From: an uncultured Pelagibacteraceae bacterium
GTDB taxonomy: Bacteria > Pseudomonadota > Alphaproteobacteria > Pelagibacterales > Pelagibacteraceae
Reading direction: 5' to 3'
DNA: 47,657 bases
Assembly: GCA_902596355.1 (NCBI GenBank)
Contig: CACJTS010000008.1
Coordinates: 1 to 47,657, forward strand
A program made the translations under genes and the position numbers. Shown one piece after another: positions 37,016 through 44,643 of the stretch. The stretch's first letter is position 1. Every line of letters begins with the position of its first letter. The notes below the pieces were generated by a model. It was not told the origin of the DNA, ran no database searches, and saw only the letters and a list, made by a program, of their open reading frames with translations.

Positions 37016-37321
37016 TTAAAAGCAACCGTTTGAAACAAAACCCACAACTATATTTTCTGAATTTATTTCAAACCTACGTTCACATGGAACAAGGTATTTT
37101 TTGCTATTATAAACAAACTCGAAATTGCCTTTAGCATTTTTAAAGTCTTCGTCTGGTTTTCCAAGCTCCATCTGAAGTTCACTAGCTGATTTTCCTAGAA
37201 ATTTACTCAATTTTTCATTTTCCTTTTCAACAATAGCATCTGTTTTATCTTTAACAGTTTGGCACCCTGAAAAAAAAATTAATATAATTACAAGACTTAA
37301 TGCTGATTTTAATTTTGACAT
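37016..37321 (-). CDS. Small lipoprotein, function unknown
   Basis: 101 residues. The signal peptide (1-19) ends in the lipobox FFSGCQ with Cys20. The mature part has a helical stretch TDAIVEKENEKLSKFLGKSASELQMELGKPDEDF, and then beta strands FEFVYNSKKYLVPCERRFEIN and VVGFVSNGCF. The L-G-K-P-D-x pattern followed by strands recalls the BamE/SmpA-like fold, but similarity is too weak to assign. Two cysteines (in VPCE and NGCF) could form a disulfide. It lies upstream of the permease on the same strand and downstream of the deaminase's divergent promoter. Confidence 0.65.
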   Translation of the reverse strand: MSKLKSALSLVIILIFFSGCQTVKDKTDAIVEKENEKLSKFLGKSASELQMELGKPDEDFKNAKGNFEFVYNSKKYLVPCERRFEINSENIVVGFVSNGCF

Positions 37322-37447
37322 AAGTTTAAATTAACATTTTTCGTTACATTCATTATTAACTTTTAAGTTGTATAAATAATTCATTTCTTATTACTTTTAA
37401 GTTTAATTATAGTAACAATTGTGTTCTTTATTTGATGGTTCAAGCAT

Positions 37448-38038
37448 ATGAATGAAAAAGCCCTAGAAAAGATACTAAATATATTTTTAAAAGAAGTTTT
37501 ACCCTTAACTGAACAAGGTGTTGCCAAAGGTAGTAAAATATTTGGTGCCGCAATAATTAAAAAAGAAGATTTATCTCTTGTAGCTGCAGAAACAAACAAT
37601 GAAATAGAAAATCCATTGTGGCATGGTGAGATGCATACTCTTAAAAAATTTTATGAATTAGATACAAATACAAGACCAAAAGAAAAAGACTGCATGTTCT
37701 TAAGTTCACATGAGCCTTGCAGCATGTGTTTGAGTGCAATCACATTTTCTGGCTTTGATAATTTTTATTATTTGTTTCCATATACTGCCACAAATGATGA
37801 ATTTAATATTCCACATGATTTAAATATACTCAAAGAAGTATTTAAAATTAATGATGGAGAATATAATAAAGAAAATTCCTATTGGAAAAGTCAGAATATA
37901 AATTTACTTATTGAAAATTTACCTTCTTCAAAAAAAGAAAAAATTTTAAATCAACTAAACGAAATTAAAAAAAAATATCAAAAATTATCAAATCAATATC
38001 AGGAAAATAAGGATGGAAATTCTATACCATTAAATTAA
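37448..38038 (+). CDS. Cytidine/deoxycytidylate-type deaminase (nucleoside or base deaminase)
   Basis: 196 residues. The zinc site is complete: HGE at 59-61 and PCSMC at 90-94 (Cys91, Cys94). The core occupies about 1-120; a charged C-terminal extension of roughly 70 residues (about 125-196) is unusual. Substrate cannot be fixed: it lacks features that would separate guanine, cytidine or other deaminases. It lies 3 bases before the ABC importer ATPase, so it probably deaminates an imported base or nucleoside. The start ATG follows a weak ribosome site. Confidence 0.82.
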   Translation: MNEKALEKILNIFLKEVLPLTEQGVAKGSKIFGAAIIKKEDLSLVAAETNNEIENPLWHGEMHTLKKFYELDTNTRPKEKDCMFLSSHEPCSMCLSAITFSGFDNFYYLFPYTATNDEFNIPHDLNILKEVFKINDGEYNKENSYWKSQNINLLIENLPSSKKEKILNQLNEIKKKYQKLSNQYQENKDGNSIPLN

Positions 38039-38041
38039 TTA

Positions 38042-39532
38042 ATGAATACAAACCTTAAAATTTCAAATGTAACTAAAATATATCCTGGGTGTGTTGCAAA
38101 CGACAATGTTTCACTCGAGTTTAATAGCGGTAAAATTTATGCTCTTCTTGGAGAAAATGGTGCTGGAAAATCTACACTAGTTAAAATTCTATCAGGCGTC
38201 ATCATTCCTGACGAAGGTAAAATTTATTTAAATGAAAATAATCTAAAGCTTAATTCGCCATTAGATGCAAAAAAAAATGATATTGGAATGGTATTCCAGC
38301 ATTTTAATCTTTTTGAAACATTGTCCGTATTTGAAAACTTAATAATAGACTCAGATGAACAAAGAGAAAGTTTAAGAGAAAAAATTGATACAATTATGAA
38401 AAAATATAATTTTTCAATTGATCTTGATATTCCTATTCTAAATCTATCAGCAGGTCAAAAACAGAAAGTGGAAATAATAAGATGCCTAATAAGGAATCCA
38501 AAAGTTTTAATTATGGATGAACCAACATCTGTATTAACAGAACAAGAAACGAGTGAATTATTCTTATCTTTGAAAAAATTTTCAGAAGAAGGAATTTTAA
38601 TTATTTATATTACACATAAACTAAAGGAAGTTATGCAGCTTTGTGATGAAGTTGCTGTAATGAGAAGAGGAAAGTTAGTTTCTGTAAGTGAAATAAAGAA
38701 CGAGAATATTGAGTCACTTGCTAACAAAATGGTAGGTCAGAACCTAAAAACAATTAAGAAAAAAAAGGCAAAAACTTCATCAGATCAATTAATTAAAATA
38801 ACTAATCTTAATTTTACAAGTGAAGATCCTTTTGAAACAAATTTAATTGATATTAATTTTTCTGTTAATCGAGGGGAATGTTTAGGAATTGCTGGTATAT
38901 CGGGAAACGGACAAAGTGAATTATTTCAAGTATTAAGTGGTGAAATTATTTCGGAAAAGAATTCTATAGAATTTAACAATAATTACATAGGTGATTTAAA
39001 TCCTCAAGAAAGAAGAGAATATTTGATGGCCTTTTCTCCAGAGGATAGGCTTGAGCAGGCTGCAATTCCACAAATGAAAATTTTTGAAAATGTAGCTCTA
39101 AACAATTTTAAATCATCAAATTTTTTTAATAATGGATTAATAAACGAAAACAAAATTAAAGAGCATTCTAAAAAAATAATTTCAGATTTTAATGTTAATA
39201 CAGACAACATTGAATTAAAAAGCCAATTTTTGTCCGGAGGTAATCTTCAAAAATTAATTATTGGAAGAGAATTAATAACTTCTCCAGATTTATTAATTTG
39301 TTTTAATCCAACTTGGGGTCTAGATGTTGGAGCAATAAATTATATCCATGAAACATTGATTAAAATCAATGAACAAAATAAATCAATTATATTAATATCT
39401 ACAGACACTGATGAGCTGTTAAAATTAAGTGATAAAATTTCAGTAATTCATAAAGGAAAATTGTCAAAAATTATGAATGCTGAAGAAGTTACCTCTGAAA
39501 AACTTGGGATACTAATGGGAGGAGCAAATTGA
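38042..39532 (+). CDS. BMP-type nucleoside ABC importer, duplicated ATPase subunit
   Basis: 496 residues with two ABC domains. The first has Walker A GENGAGKST (37-45), signature LSAGQ and Walker B VLIMDEPTS. The second has a degenerate GISGNGQSE in place of a standard Walker A (Gln for Lys), signature LSGGN, and LLICFNPTWGLD. This asymmetric pair is typical of RbsA/YufO-like carbohydrate and nucleoside importers. With the two permeases and the BMP-family binding protein that follow it forms a complete importer. Its stop overlaps the permease start (TTGA). Confidence 0.88.
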   Translation: MNTNLKISNVTKIYPGCVANDNVSLEFNSGKIYALLGENGAGKSTLVKILSGVIIPDEGKIYLNENNLKLNSPLDAKKNDIGMVFQHFNLFETLSVFENLIIDSDEQRESLREKIDTIMKKYNFSIDLDIPILNLSAGQKQKVEIIRCLIRNPKVLIMDEPTSVLTEQETSELFLSLKKFSEEGILIIYITHKLKEVMQLCDEVAVMRRGKLVSVSEIKNENIESLANKMVGQNLKTIKKKKAKTSSDQLIKITNLNFTSEDPFETNLIDINFSVNRGECLGIAGISGNGQSELFQVLSGEIISEKNSIEFNNNYIGDLNPQERREYLMAFSPEDRLEQAAIPQMKIFENVALNNFKSSNFFNNGLINENKIKEHSKKIISDFNVNTDNIELKSQFLSGGNLQKLIIGRELITSPDLLICFNPTWGLDVGAINYIHETLIKINEQNKSIILISTDTDELLKLSDKISVIHKGKLSKIMNAEEVTSEKLGILMGGAN

Positions 39533-40593
39533 TTAAAATCGTAAAAAGAGATCAACCATCAAGAGCTATTTTTTTCTTTACACCTGTGTTAGCTATTTTT
39601 CTAACATTAGTAGCGGGAGGTTTGATTTTTTTTATCTTAGGTTTTAAACCATTTGAAGCTCTTAAATTTTTTTTCATAGTTCCAATTGCAGATAAATATG
39701 GTTTCAGTGAATTACTATTAAAAGCTACACCTCTTTGTTTAATAGCAATCGGTTTATCTTTTTGTTTTAAAAGTAATAACTGGAATATTGGAGCCGAAGG
39801 ACAATTAACTTTCGGGGCGATAGTTTCTGGAGGAGTAGCATTATTGTTTTATGAGCAAGAAGGGTTTTACATTCTTCCAATAGTAATTTTAGCTGGTGCA
39901 ATTGGTGGTATGCTGTATGCATCAATACCCGCAATCTTAAAAACTTACTTTAATACAAATGAGATATTAGTAAGTCTTATGTTGGTATATGTCTCAAAAT
40001 TAATTTTGGACTATCTTGTTGTTGGTCCTTGGAGTAATCCTGAGGGATTTAATTTTCCTGAAACTAGACAGTTCAGTGACTCTGCTAAACTTCCGTTGTT
40101 ATTTGAAGGACTTAGAATTCACGCGGGAATATTTTTAGCATTAGCTGCAGTGGTTATCAGTTGGTTTGTTTTTTATAAAACGTATTTAGGGTTCCAAATG
40201 AAAGTTTCGGGTTTTAGTTTAAAGACAGCAAAATATGCCGGATACAAAGGTAAAAAAATGATCATCCTCGTTTTTCTAATAAGTGGTGCTTGCGCAGGTT
40301 TAGCTGGAGTTGGAGAAATAACTGGACCTATTGGACAGCTTCATAGAGAAATTTCTCCAGATTATGGTTTTACTGCGATAATTGTAGCGTTTTTGGGTCG
40401 TTTACATCCTGTTGGTATCATCTTTGCATCTTTAGTTGTTGCAATAACTTATCTGGGTGCTGAGACAGCTCAAATATTTATGCAAATACCTAAATATACT
40501 GGTCAGGTTTTTCAAGGAATGATTTTATTTTTTCTTCTTGCATCAGATTATTTACTTTTTTTCAAAATTAAATTTATAGGTTTAAAAAAATGA
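39529..40593 (+). CDS. BMP-type nucleoside ABC importer, permease 1
   Basis: 354 residues, about nine membrane segments. KATPLCLIAIGLSFCFKSNNWNIGAEGQLTFGAI is the BPD_transp_2 (RbsC-like) signature of YufP-type permeases, and YAGYKGKKMIILVFLISGACAGLAGVGEI the later conserved block. The start is TTG at 39529 in a TTGA overlap with the ATPase stop. No ATG lies near, and this reading gives the full N-terminus MIKIVKRDQPSRAIFFFTPV. The stop overlaps permease 2 in an ATGA. Confidence 0.88.
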   Translation: MIKIVKRDQPSRAIFFFTPVLAIFLTLVAGGLIFFILGFKPFEALKFFFIVPIADKYGFSELLLKATPLCLIAIGLSFCFKSNNWNIGAEGQLTFGAIVSGGVALLFYEQEGFYILPIVILAGAIGGMLYASIPAILKTYFNTNEILVSLMLVYVSKLILDYLVVGPWSNPEGFNFPETRQFSDSAKLPLLFEGLRIHAGIFLALAAVVISWFVFYKTYLGFQMKVSGFSLKTAKYAGYKGKKMIILVFLISGACAGLAGVGEITGPIGQLHREISPDYGFTAIIVAFLGRLHPVGIIFASLVVAITYLGAETAQIFMQIPKYTGQVFQGMILFFLLASDYLLFFKIKFIGLKK

Positions 40594-41522
40594 TCATCGA
40601 TATAAATTTTATTGGACTGATAATTGCATCAATCATGGCCTCTGCTGTTCCTTTAATACTAGCGTCTTGTGGTGAACTGATTACAGAAAGGTCTGGAGTT
40701 TTAAACCTTGGTGTTGAAGGAATGATGATCATCGGCGCTATATCAGGCTTTGCACTAATGACAGTGACAGGAAGTTTAATTATTGCAATTTTTGGGGCAA
40801 TGTTAGCTGGAGTTCTAATTTCAACTATTTTTGCATTCCTGACTCAAACATTGATCACAAATCATGTTGCTACTGGTTTGGCGCTTACCATATTTGGAAT
40901 TGGTATTTCTGCGATGATAGGAAAAAATTTTGTAGGTATTCCTGGAAAAGAGTTTCCTGTTTTATTTGAAGGTTTAAAAGACACTATACCACTTTTAGGT
41001 CCAATATTATTTGGACATTCAATTGTTTTTTATTTTGCTTTTGCCCTTCCCTTCATAACTAGCTATTTTTTAAAAAAAACGAAAATTGGATTAATTGTAA
41101 GAGCTGTAGGAGACTCACCTGAGTCTGCATCTAATCAAGGAATAAATGTTAGGCTAGTTCGTTACGCTTGTATACTTTATGGAGGCGCAATGAGTGGACT
41201 TGCTGGTGCATATTTATCCATGATTTATACTCCTCAGTGGATTGAAAATATGACAGGTGGTAGAGGTTGGATCGCATTAGCTCTGGTGGTTTTCTCAACA
41301 TGGAACCCAATCAAAATTTTGATTGGTGCTATGATTTTTGGTGGCTTAACAATTATTCAGTTTCATATGCAAGCAATTGGAGTAAGAATTCCTGTGCAAT
41401 TTTTAACAGCTCTACCTTACATCGTTACAATAATAGTTTTAGTTGTAATTTCTCGTGATAGTAGAAAAATAAGACTAAGTACTCCTAGTTCATTGGGGAA
41501 ATCTTTTCATAAAGACAATTAA
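40590..41522 (+). CDS. BMP-type nucleoside ABC importer, permease 2
   Basis: 310 residues, about eight or nine membrane helices. ASIMASAVPLILASCGELITERSGVLNLGVEGMMIIGAI is the signature of YufQ-type permeases, and RYACILYGGAMSGLAGAYLSMIY closes the domain. It pairs with permease 1 to form the channel. The ATG at 40590 sits in an ATGA overlap with the preceding stop, and a weak intercistronic hairpin follows before the binding-protein gene. Confidence 0.88.
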   Translation: MIIDINFIGLIIASIMASAVPLILASCGELITERSGVLNLGVEGMMIIGAISGFALMTVTGSLIIAIFGAMLAGVLISTIFAFLTQTLITNHVATGLALTIFGIGISAMIGKNFVGIPGKEFPVLFEGLKDTIPLLGPILFGHSIVFYFAFALPFITSYFLKKTKIGLIVRAVGDSPESASNQGINVRLVRYACILYGGAMSGLAGAYLSMIYTPQWIENMTGGRGWIALALVVFSTWNPIKILIGAMIFGGLTIIQFHMQAIGVRIPVQFLTALPYIVTIIVLVVISRDSRKIRLSTPSSLGKSFHKDN

Positions 41523-41542
41523 TTTAAAAATAATCATTTTTT

Positions 41543-41562
41543 TTTAGATAATTTAATCTAAA
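41543..41562 (+). promoter_or_regulatory. Intercistronic inverted repeat before the binding-protein gene
   Basis: TTTAGAT (41543-41549), a 6-base loop AATTTA, and ATCTAAA (41556-41562): a perfect 7-base stem, all but two pairs A-T, followed by an AT-rich run. It sits in the 78-base gap between permease 2 and the binding-protein gene. It could be an mRNA-stabilising or partial-termination hairpin that raises binding-protein mRNA relative to the membrane genes; it is too weak for a firm terminator call. Confidence 0.4.
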
Positions 41563-41600
41563 TTTAATTTTATTAAAAAATCAAAAGGGGAAATAAATTT

Positions 41601-42671
41601 ATGCATAAATTTTTAATTCGTTCTTTCGTCTCTTCTTTAGTTTTAATATTTACATTAACTGTAGCTGCAGTTGCCAAAGATGTTAAAGCAGCATTTGTTT
41701 ATATTGGTCCAACTGGTGACCATGGATGGACATATCAGCATGATGTAGGTAGAAAAGCTGTTGAAGCTGCCGGATTTAAAACAACTTACGTAGAAGGTGT
41801 TCCAGAAAGTGCTGATGCTGAGAGGGTTCTTAGACAATTAGCTAACTCTGGTCATGACGTTATCTTTACAACTAGCTTTGGATATATGAATCCAACTAAC
41901 AAAGTTGCAAAAGAGTTTCCAAATGTAAAATTTGAACATGCTACTGGATACAAAAGAGAACATCCAAATGTTTCAACATACGCAGCTAGATTCTACGAAG
42001 GTAGAACTATCTTAGGAACAATTGCTGGAACTATGACAAAATCAAATGTTATTGGTTATGTTGCATCTTTTCCAATTCCTGAAGTTATCAGAGGTATCAA
42101 TTCATTTACTTTAGCAGCTCAAAAAGTTAACCCAAATATTAAAACTAAAATTGTTTGGGCTTTCACTTGGTATGATCCAGGTAAAGAAGCAGAGGCAGCA
42201 AAAGCTTTAATTGATCAGGGTGCTGATGTAATTGCTCAACATACAGATAGTACTGCTATTGTTCAAATGGCTGAAAAAGCTGGAGTATATGCTTTTGGAC
42301 AAGCAAGTGATATGGACAAGTTTGCTCCTAAAGCTGTATTAACTTCAGTTGAAAACAATTGGGGCCCATATTACGTAGACAGAGTTAAAGCAGTTGCAAA
42401 TGGTACATGGAGTCAAAAAGATACTTGGCATGGTATTGGAGATGGTATGGTTGTGATATCAGATTTAGATTCACAAATGCCAGCTGACCTAAGATCAAAA
42501 GTTAAAAAACTTCAGGCAGATTTAGCATCTGGAAAAGTTCATTCTTTCACAGGACCAATTTATGACCAGAAAGGTAACTTGATGGTTGCTGAAGGAAAAA
42601 CTGCAGATGATGGAATGCTCGCAGGAATGATGACTTACGTTAAAGGTGTTGAAGGAGATATACCTAAGTAA
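41601..42671 (+). CDS. BMP family ABC transporter substrate-binding protein
   Basis: 356 residues. A signal peptide (about 1-25, with cleavage near VAAVAKD) leads into KAAFVYIGPTGDHGWTYQHDVGRKAVEAA, the start of the Bmp (PF02608) fold. GYVASFPIPEVIRGINSFTLAAQKVNPNIK and DVIAQHTDSTAIVQMAEKAGVYAFGQASDM are further core blocks. No lipobox is present, so it is a soluble periplasmic protein. This class binds nucleosides or purine bases; the island context favours purines. A ribosome site AGGGG precedes the ATG by 10 bases. Codon use is less AT-extreme, consistent with high expression. Confidence 0.92.
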   Translation: MHKFLIRSFVSSLVLIFTLTVAAVAKDVKAAFVYIGPTGDHGWTYQHDVGRKAVEAAGFKTTYVEGVPESADAERVLRQLANSGHDVIFTTSFGYMNPTNKVAKEFPNVKFEHATGYKREHPNVSTYAARFYEGRTILGTIAGTMTKSNVIGYVASFPIPEVIRGINSFTLAAQKVNPNIKTKIVWAFTWYDPGKEAEAAKALIDQGADVIAQHTDSTAIVQMAEKAGVYAFGQASDMDKFAPKAVLTSVENNWGPYYVDRVKAVANGTWSQKDTWHGIGDGMVVISDLDSQMPADLRSKVKKLQADLASGKVHSFTGPIYDQKGNLMVAEGKTADDGMLAGMMTYVKGVEGDIPK

Positions 42672-42698
42672 TCAATTTCCAATTTAAAAAATTTAAAA

Positions 42699-42724
42699 GG
42701 CCGGTTTTTTAACTGGCCTTTTTT
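42699..42724 (+). terminator. Rho-independent terminator after the BMP operon
   Basis: GGCCGGTT (42699-42706), loop TTTT, AACTGGCC (42711-42718), with one G-U pair, followed by six T. The A-rich flank on the other side makes it usable for the convergent phosphoribosyltransferase operon as well, whose stop lies at 42723. Confidence 0.9.
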
Positions 42725-43247
42725 ATATCTGATGTTTTTTTTTAATTTCTTCAATCCTTAATTCTTCATAAATTTCGAAGGGTTGTACTATCCAAGGATT
42801 ATCAGGAAGTCTATTTGCACAGAAGTCTGGCTCAAATGTTGATTTCTTTTTTTTAAATAATGTTGCGGTTTTAATGTCTTCTATTTTATCCTTAATGGGT
42901 TCGTATTTTTTTAACCAATCTATACTTTTGTTAAAAGTGATTCCTGTGTCAGATAAATCATCACATAAAAGTATTTTTCCACCCATATTAGGTGCTATCG
43001 AACTCATTTCTCTTGAAAACACAATATCACCCTGCTCATCCTCTACTCCCTTACCACTGTAAGACTCAACTGCAAGATACGCACATTTTAATTTAAAAAT
43101 TCTACTTAGAACATCTATCATCGGCGCTGCCCCACGCATGATGCCAATTAGTATGGTTGGTTTATATCCGCTCTCATCAATTTGGATTGCAAGCTTCTCA
43201 ACAGTTTTGTTGTACTCGTCCCAGCTGACAATCATTTTTTCAGACAT
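42723..43247 (-). CDS. Purine phosphoribosyltransferase (xanthine/guanine type)
   Basis: 174 residues. The PRPP loop is ILLCDDLSDTGITF (92-105), with GIMRGAAPMIDVLSR as the hood side and the late FCANRLPDNPWIVQPFEIYEE matching xanthine-guanine phosphoribosyltransferases (W-I-V-x-P-F/W-E). It would convert xanthine, guanine or hypoxanthine plus PRPP to the nucleotide. Last gene in the xdh operon, 16 bases after puuD: it offers a salvage branch opposite to the oxidation branch. Base preference cannot be fixed by eye. Confidence 0.84.
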   Translation of the reverse strand: MSEKMIVSWDEYNKTVEKLAIQIDESGYKPTILIGIMRGAAPMIDVLSRIFKLKCAYLAVESYSGKGVEDEQGDIVFSREMSSIAPNMGGKILLCDDLSDTGITFNKSIDWLKKYEPIKDKIEDIKTATLFKKKKSTFEPDFCANRLPDNPWIVQPFEIYEELRIEEIKKKHQI

Positions 43248-43263
43248 AATTTTTTATATGTAC

Positions 43264-44172
43264 TTATTTAAATAATAAAACTAAAACTGCAAGAACGATA
43301 AGTGCTATTATTGAGGATATTAAAATATACAACCTATGAATGTTTCTTCCTCTTAAATTAAAATAATGTCTTGCTACACCAGAAATAACAGCAATCGCAC
43401 ACAATATTAACCAATTATATTGATGATAAACTAAAAAGCTCGAATGCCCTGAAAGCATTATAAACAAAACTAAAAAAGTGGAATAATTATTATGAATTGA
43501 TCTCTGTTTAGCTGCTAGAGACAGACTCATATCAAATTTTTCACCTCTTTCACTACTACTAATTATGTTCATTTGATTGGGTATAATTACTGTAAAAACA
43601 TTACCAAACATATTAGTACCAATGATTAATCCAACACTTAAAATTGCAAATTTTGGTCCAAATAATTTTGTAAGTCCAAATGAAACAACTGCTAACAAAA
43701 TTATTCCTAAAGATATAAATAAAATATTATTCTCAATTAATTTTGATTTACATAAAAGATCATAAATAAACCAAGCTACAATCAATGATAAAAGCGAGAT
43801 AATAATAGCATAACTTGGAGGCATTAACAGAACACGCTTATCAACCATCAATACTCCAGCGTTATAATAGTAAATTACAACTAAGAGCAACATTCCAGTT
43901 ACAAAAGTTAAGTAACTTTGCCACTTAAAGATTACCAATCTATTTAAGTAATCCTGAGGTGGAGATGTTTTTAACCTCGAAAGTTTGTAAAAAAAACCTG
44001 AATGCATCAGATATCCTTCACCATCGATATCATCACTTGTTATATTTTTATTTAAATTATTATCTAAGTAATTAAATAAAAAACTATTACCTACCCATAA
44101 TATTGCAAATAATACATGGCCCCATCTAAGAATAACTTCTAACCATTTTATTGTATAAGGTAAAAATTCCAT
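43264..44172 (-). CDS. puuD: Urate hydroxylase PuuD, without cytochrome c domain
   Basis: 302 residues with about eight membrane helices. WLEVILRWGHVLFAILWVGNSFLFNYLDNNL, YLMHSGFFYKLSR, MFGNVFTVIIPNQM and AAKQRSIHNNYSTFLVLFIMLSGH are all PuuD membrane-domain features. PuuD oxidises urate to 5-hydroxyisourate at the membrane. Usual PuuD proteins continue into a C-terminal cytochrome c domain of around 90-100 residues with CxxCH. Here the protein ends after the last helix and no CxxCH exists anywhere in it. The stop codon is followed at once by the phosphoribosyltransferase gene, so the missing domain is not simply split off here. Confidence 0.85.
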   Translation of the reverse strand: MEFLPYTIKWLEVILRWGHVLFAILWVGNSFLFNYLDNNLNKNITSDDIDGEGYLMHSGFFYKLSRLKTSPPQDYLNRLVIFKWQSYLTFVTGMLLLVVIYYYNAGVLMVDKRVLLMPPSYAIIISLLSLIVAWFIYDLLCKSKLIENNILFISLGIILLAVVSFGLTKLFGPKFAILSVGLIIGTNMFGNVFTVIIPNQMNIISSSERGEKFDMSLSLAAKQRSIHNNYSTFLVLFIMLSGHSSFLVYHQYNWLILCAIAVISGVARHYFNLRGRNIHRLYILISSIIALIVLAVLVLLFK

Positions 44173-44642
44173 TAATATTTTATTTTATCTACTTTTTTAT
44201 CCCAAATTTCAAATGCTTTTAAAGCTTCATCTCTGAGCATTTGAACCATTTTAATTTTTCTATCATCAATTTTTTTTGGGATTTCTGTATAAATAAAGGA
44301 GTCATCGAAATCTATATTTTTTGCATCTTCTCTAGTATTTGCATAATATATTTTATCTAATCTTGACCAATAAATTGCTGAGAGACACATCGGACAAGGT
44401 TCACAAGATGTGTAAATCTCGCATCCAGAGAGATCAAAAGTATTTAAATTTTTACAGGCTTCTCTAATTGCTACTATTTCTCCATGAGCAGTTGGATCAT
44501 TTGAAGAAGTAACTTTATTTGAACCCTCTGCAATAATCTTATCATCCTTAACTATAACACTTCCAAAGGGACCGCCAATTGTATTTGCACTATTTATTGA
44601 AAGTTCAATAGCTTTCGCCATAAATTTTTTTTTATCTTCCAT
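44172..44642 (-). CDS. guaD: Guanine deaminase (GuaD, cytidine-deaminase fold)
   Basis: 156 residues. Zinc ligands are His53 in DPTAHGE, with Glu55 the proton shuttle, and Cys83/Cys86 in EPCPMC. GGPFGSVIVKDDKIIAEGSNKV and FDDSFIYTEIP match the GuaD/nucleoside deaminase subgroup, and length is standard. It would convert guanine to xanthine, the substrate of the Xdh encoded just upstream. The stop overlaps the puuD start by one base. Confidence 0.87.
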   Translation of the reverse strand: MEDKKKFMAKAIELSINSANTIGGPFGSVIVKDDKIIAEGSNKVTSSNDPTAHGEIVAIREACKNLNTFDLSGCEIYTSCEPCPMCLSAIYWSRLDKIYYANTREDAKNIDFDDSFIYTEIPKKIDDRKIKMVQMLRDEALKAFEIWDKKVDKIKY

Positions 44643-44643
44643 T

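Noticed and set aside
36904..37350. Shared nine-base CGTTACATT in two gaps of the purine island
   Set aside because: A nine-base match in a window this AT-rich is expected about once by chance, and it has no symmetry.
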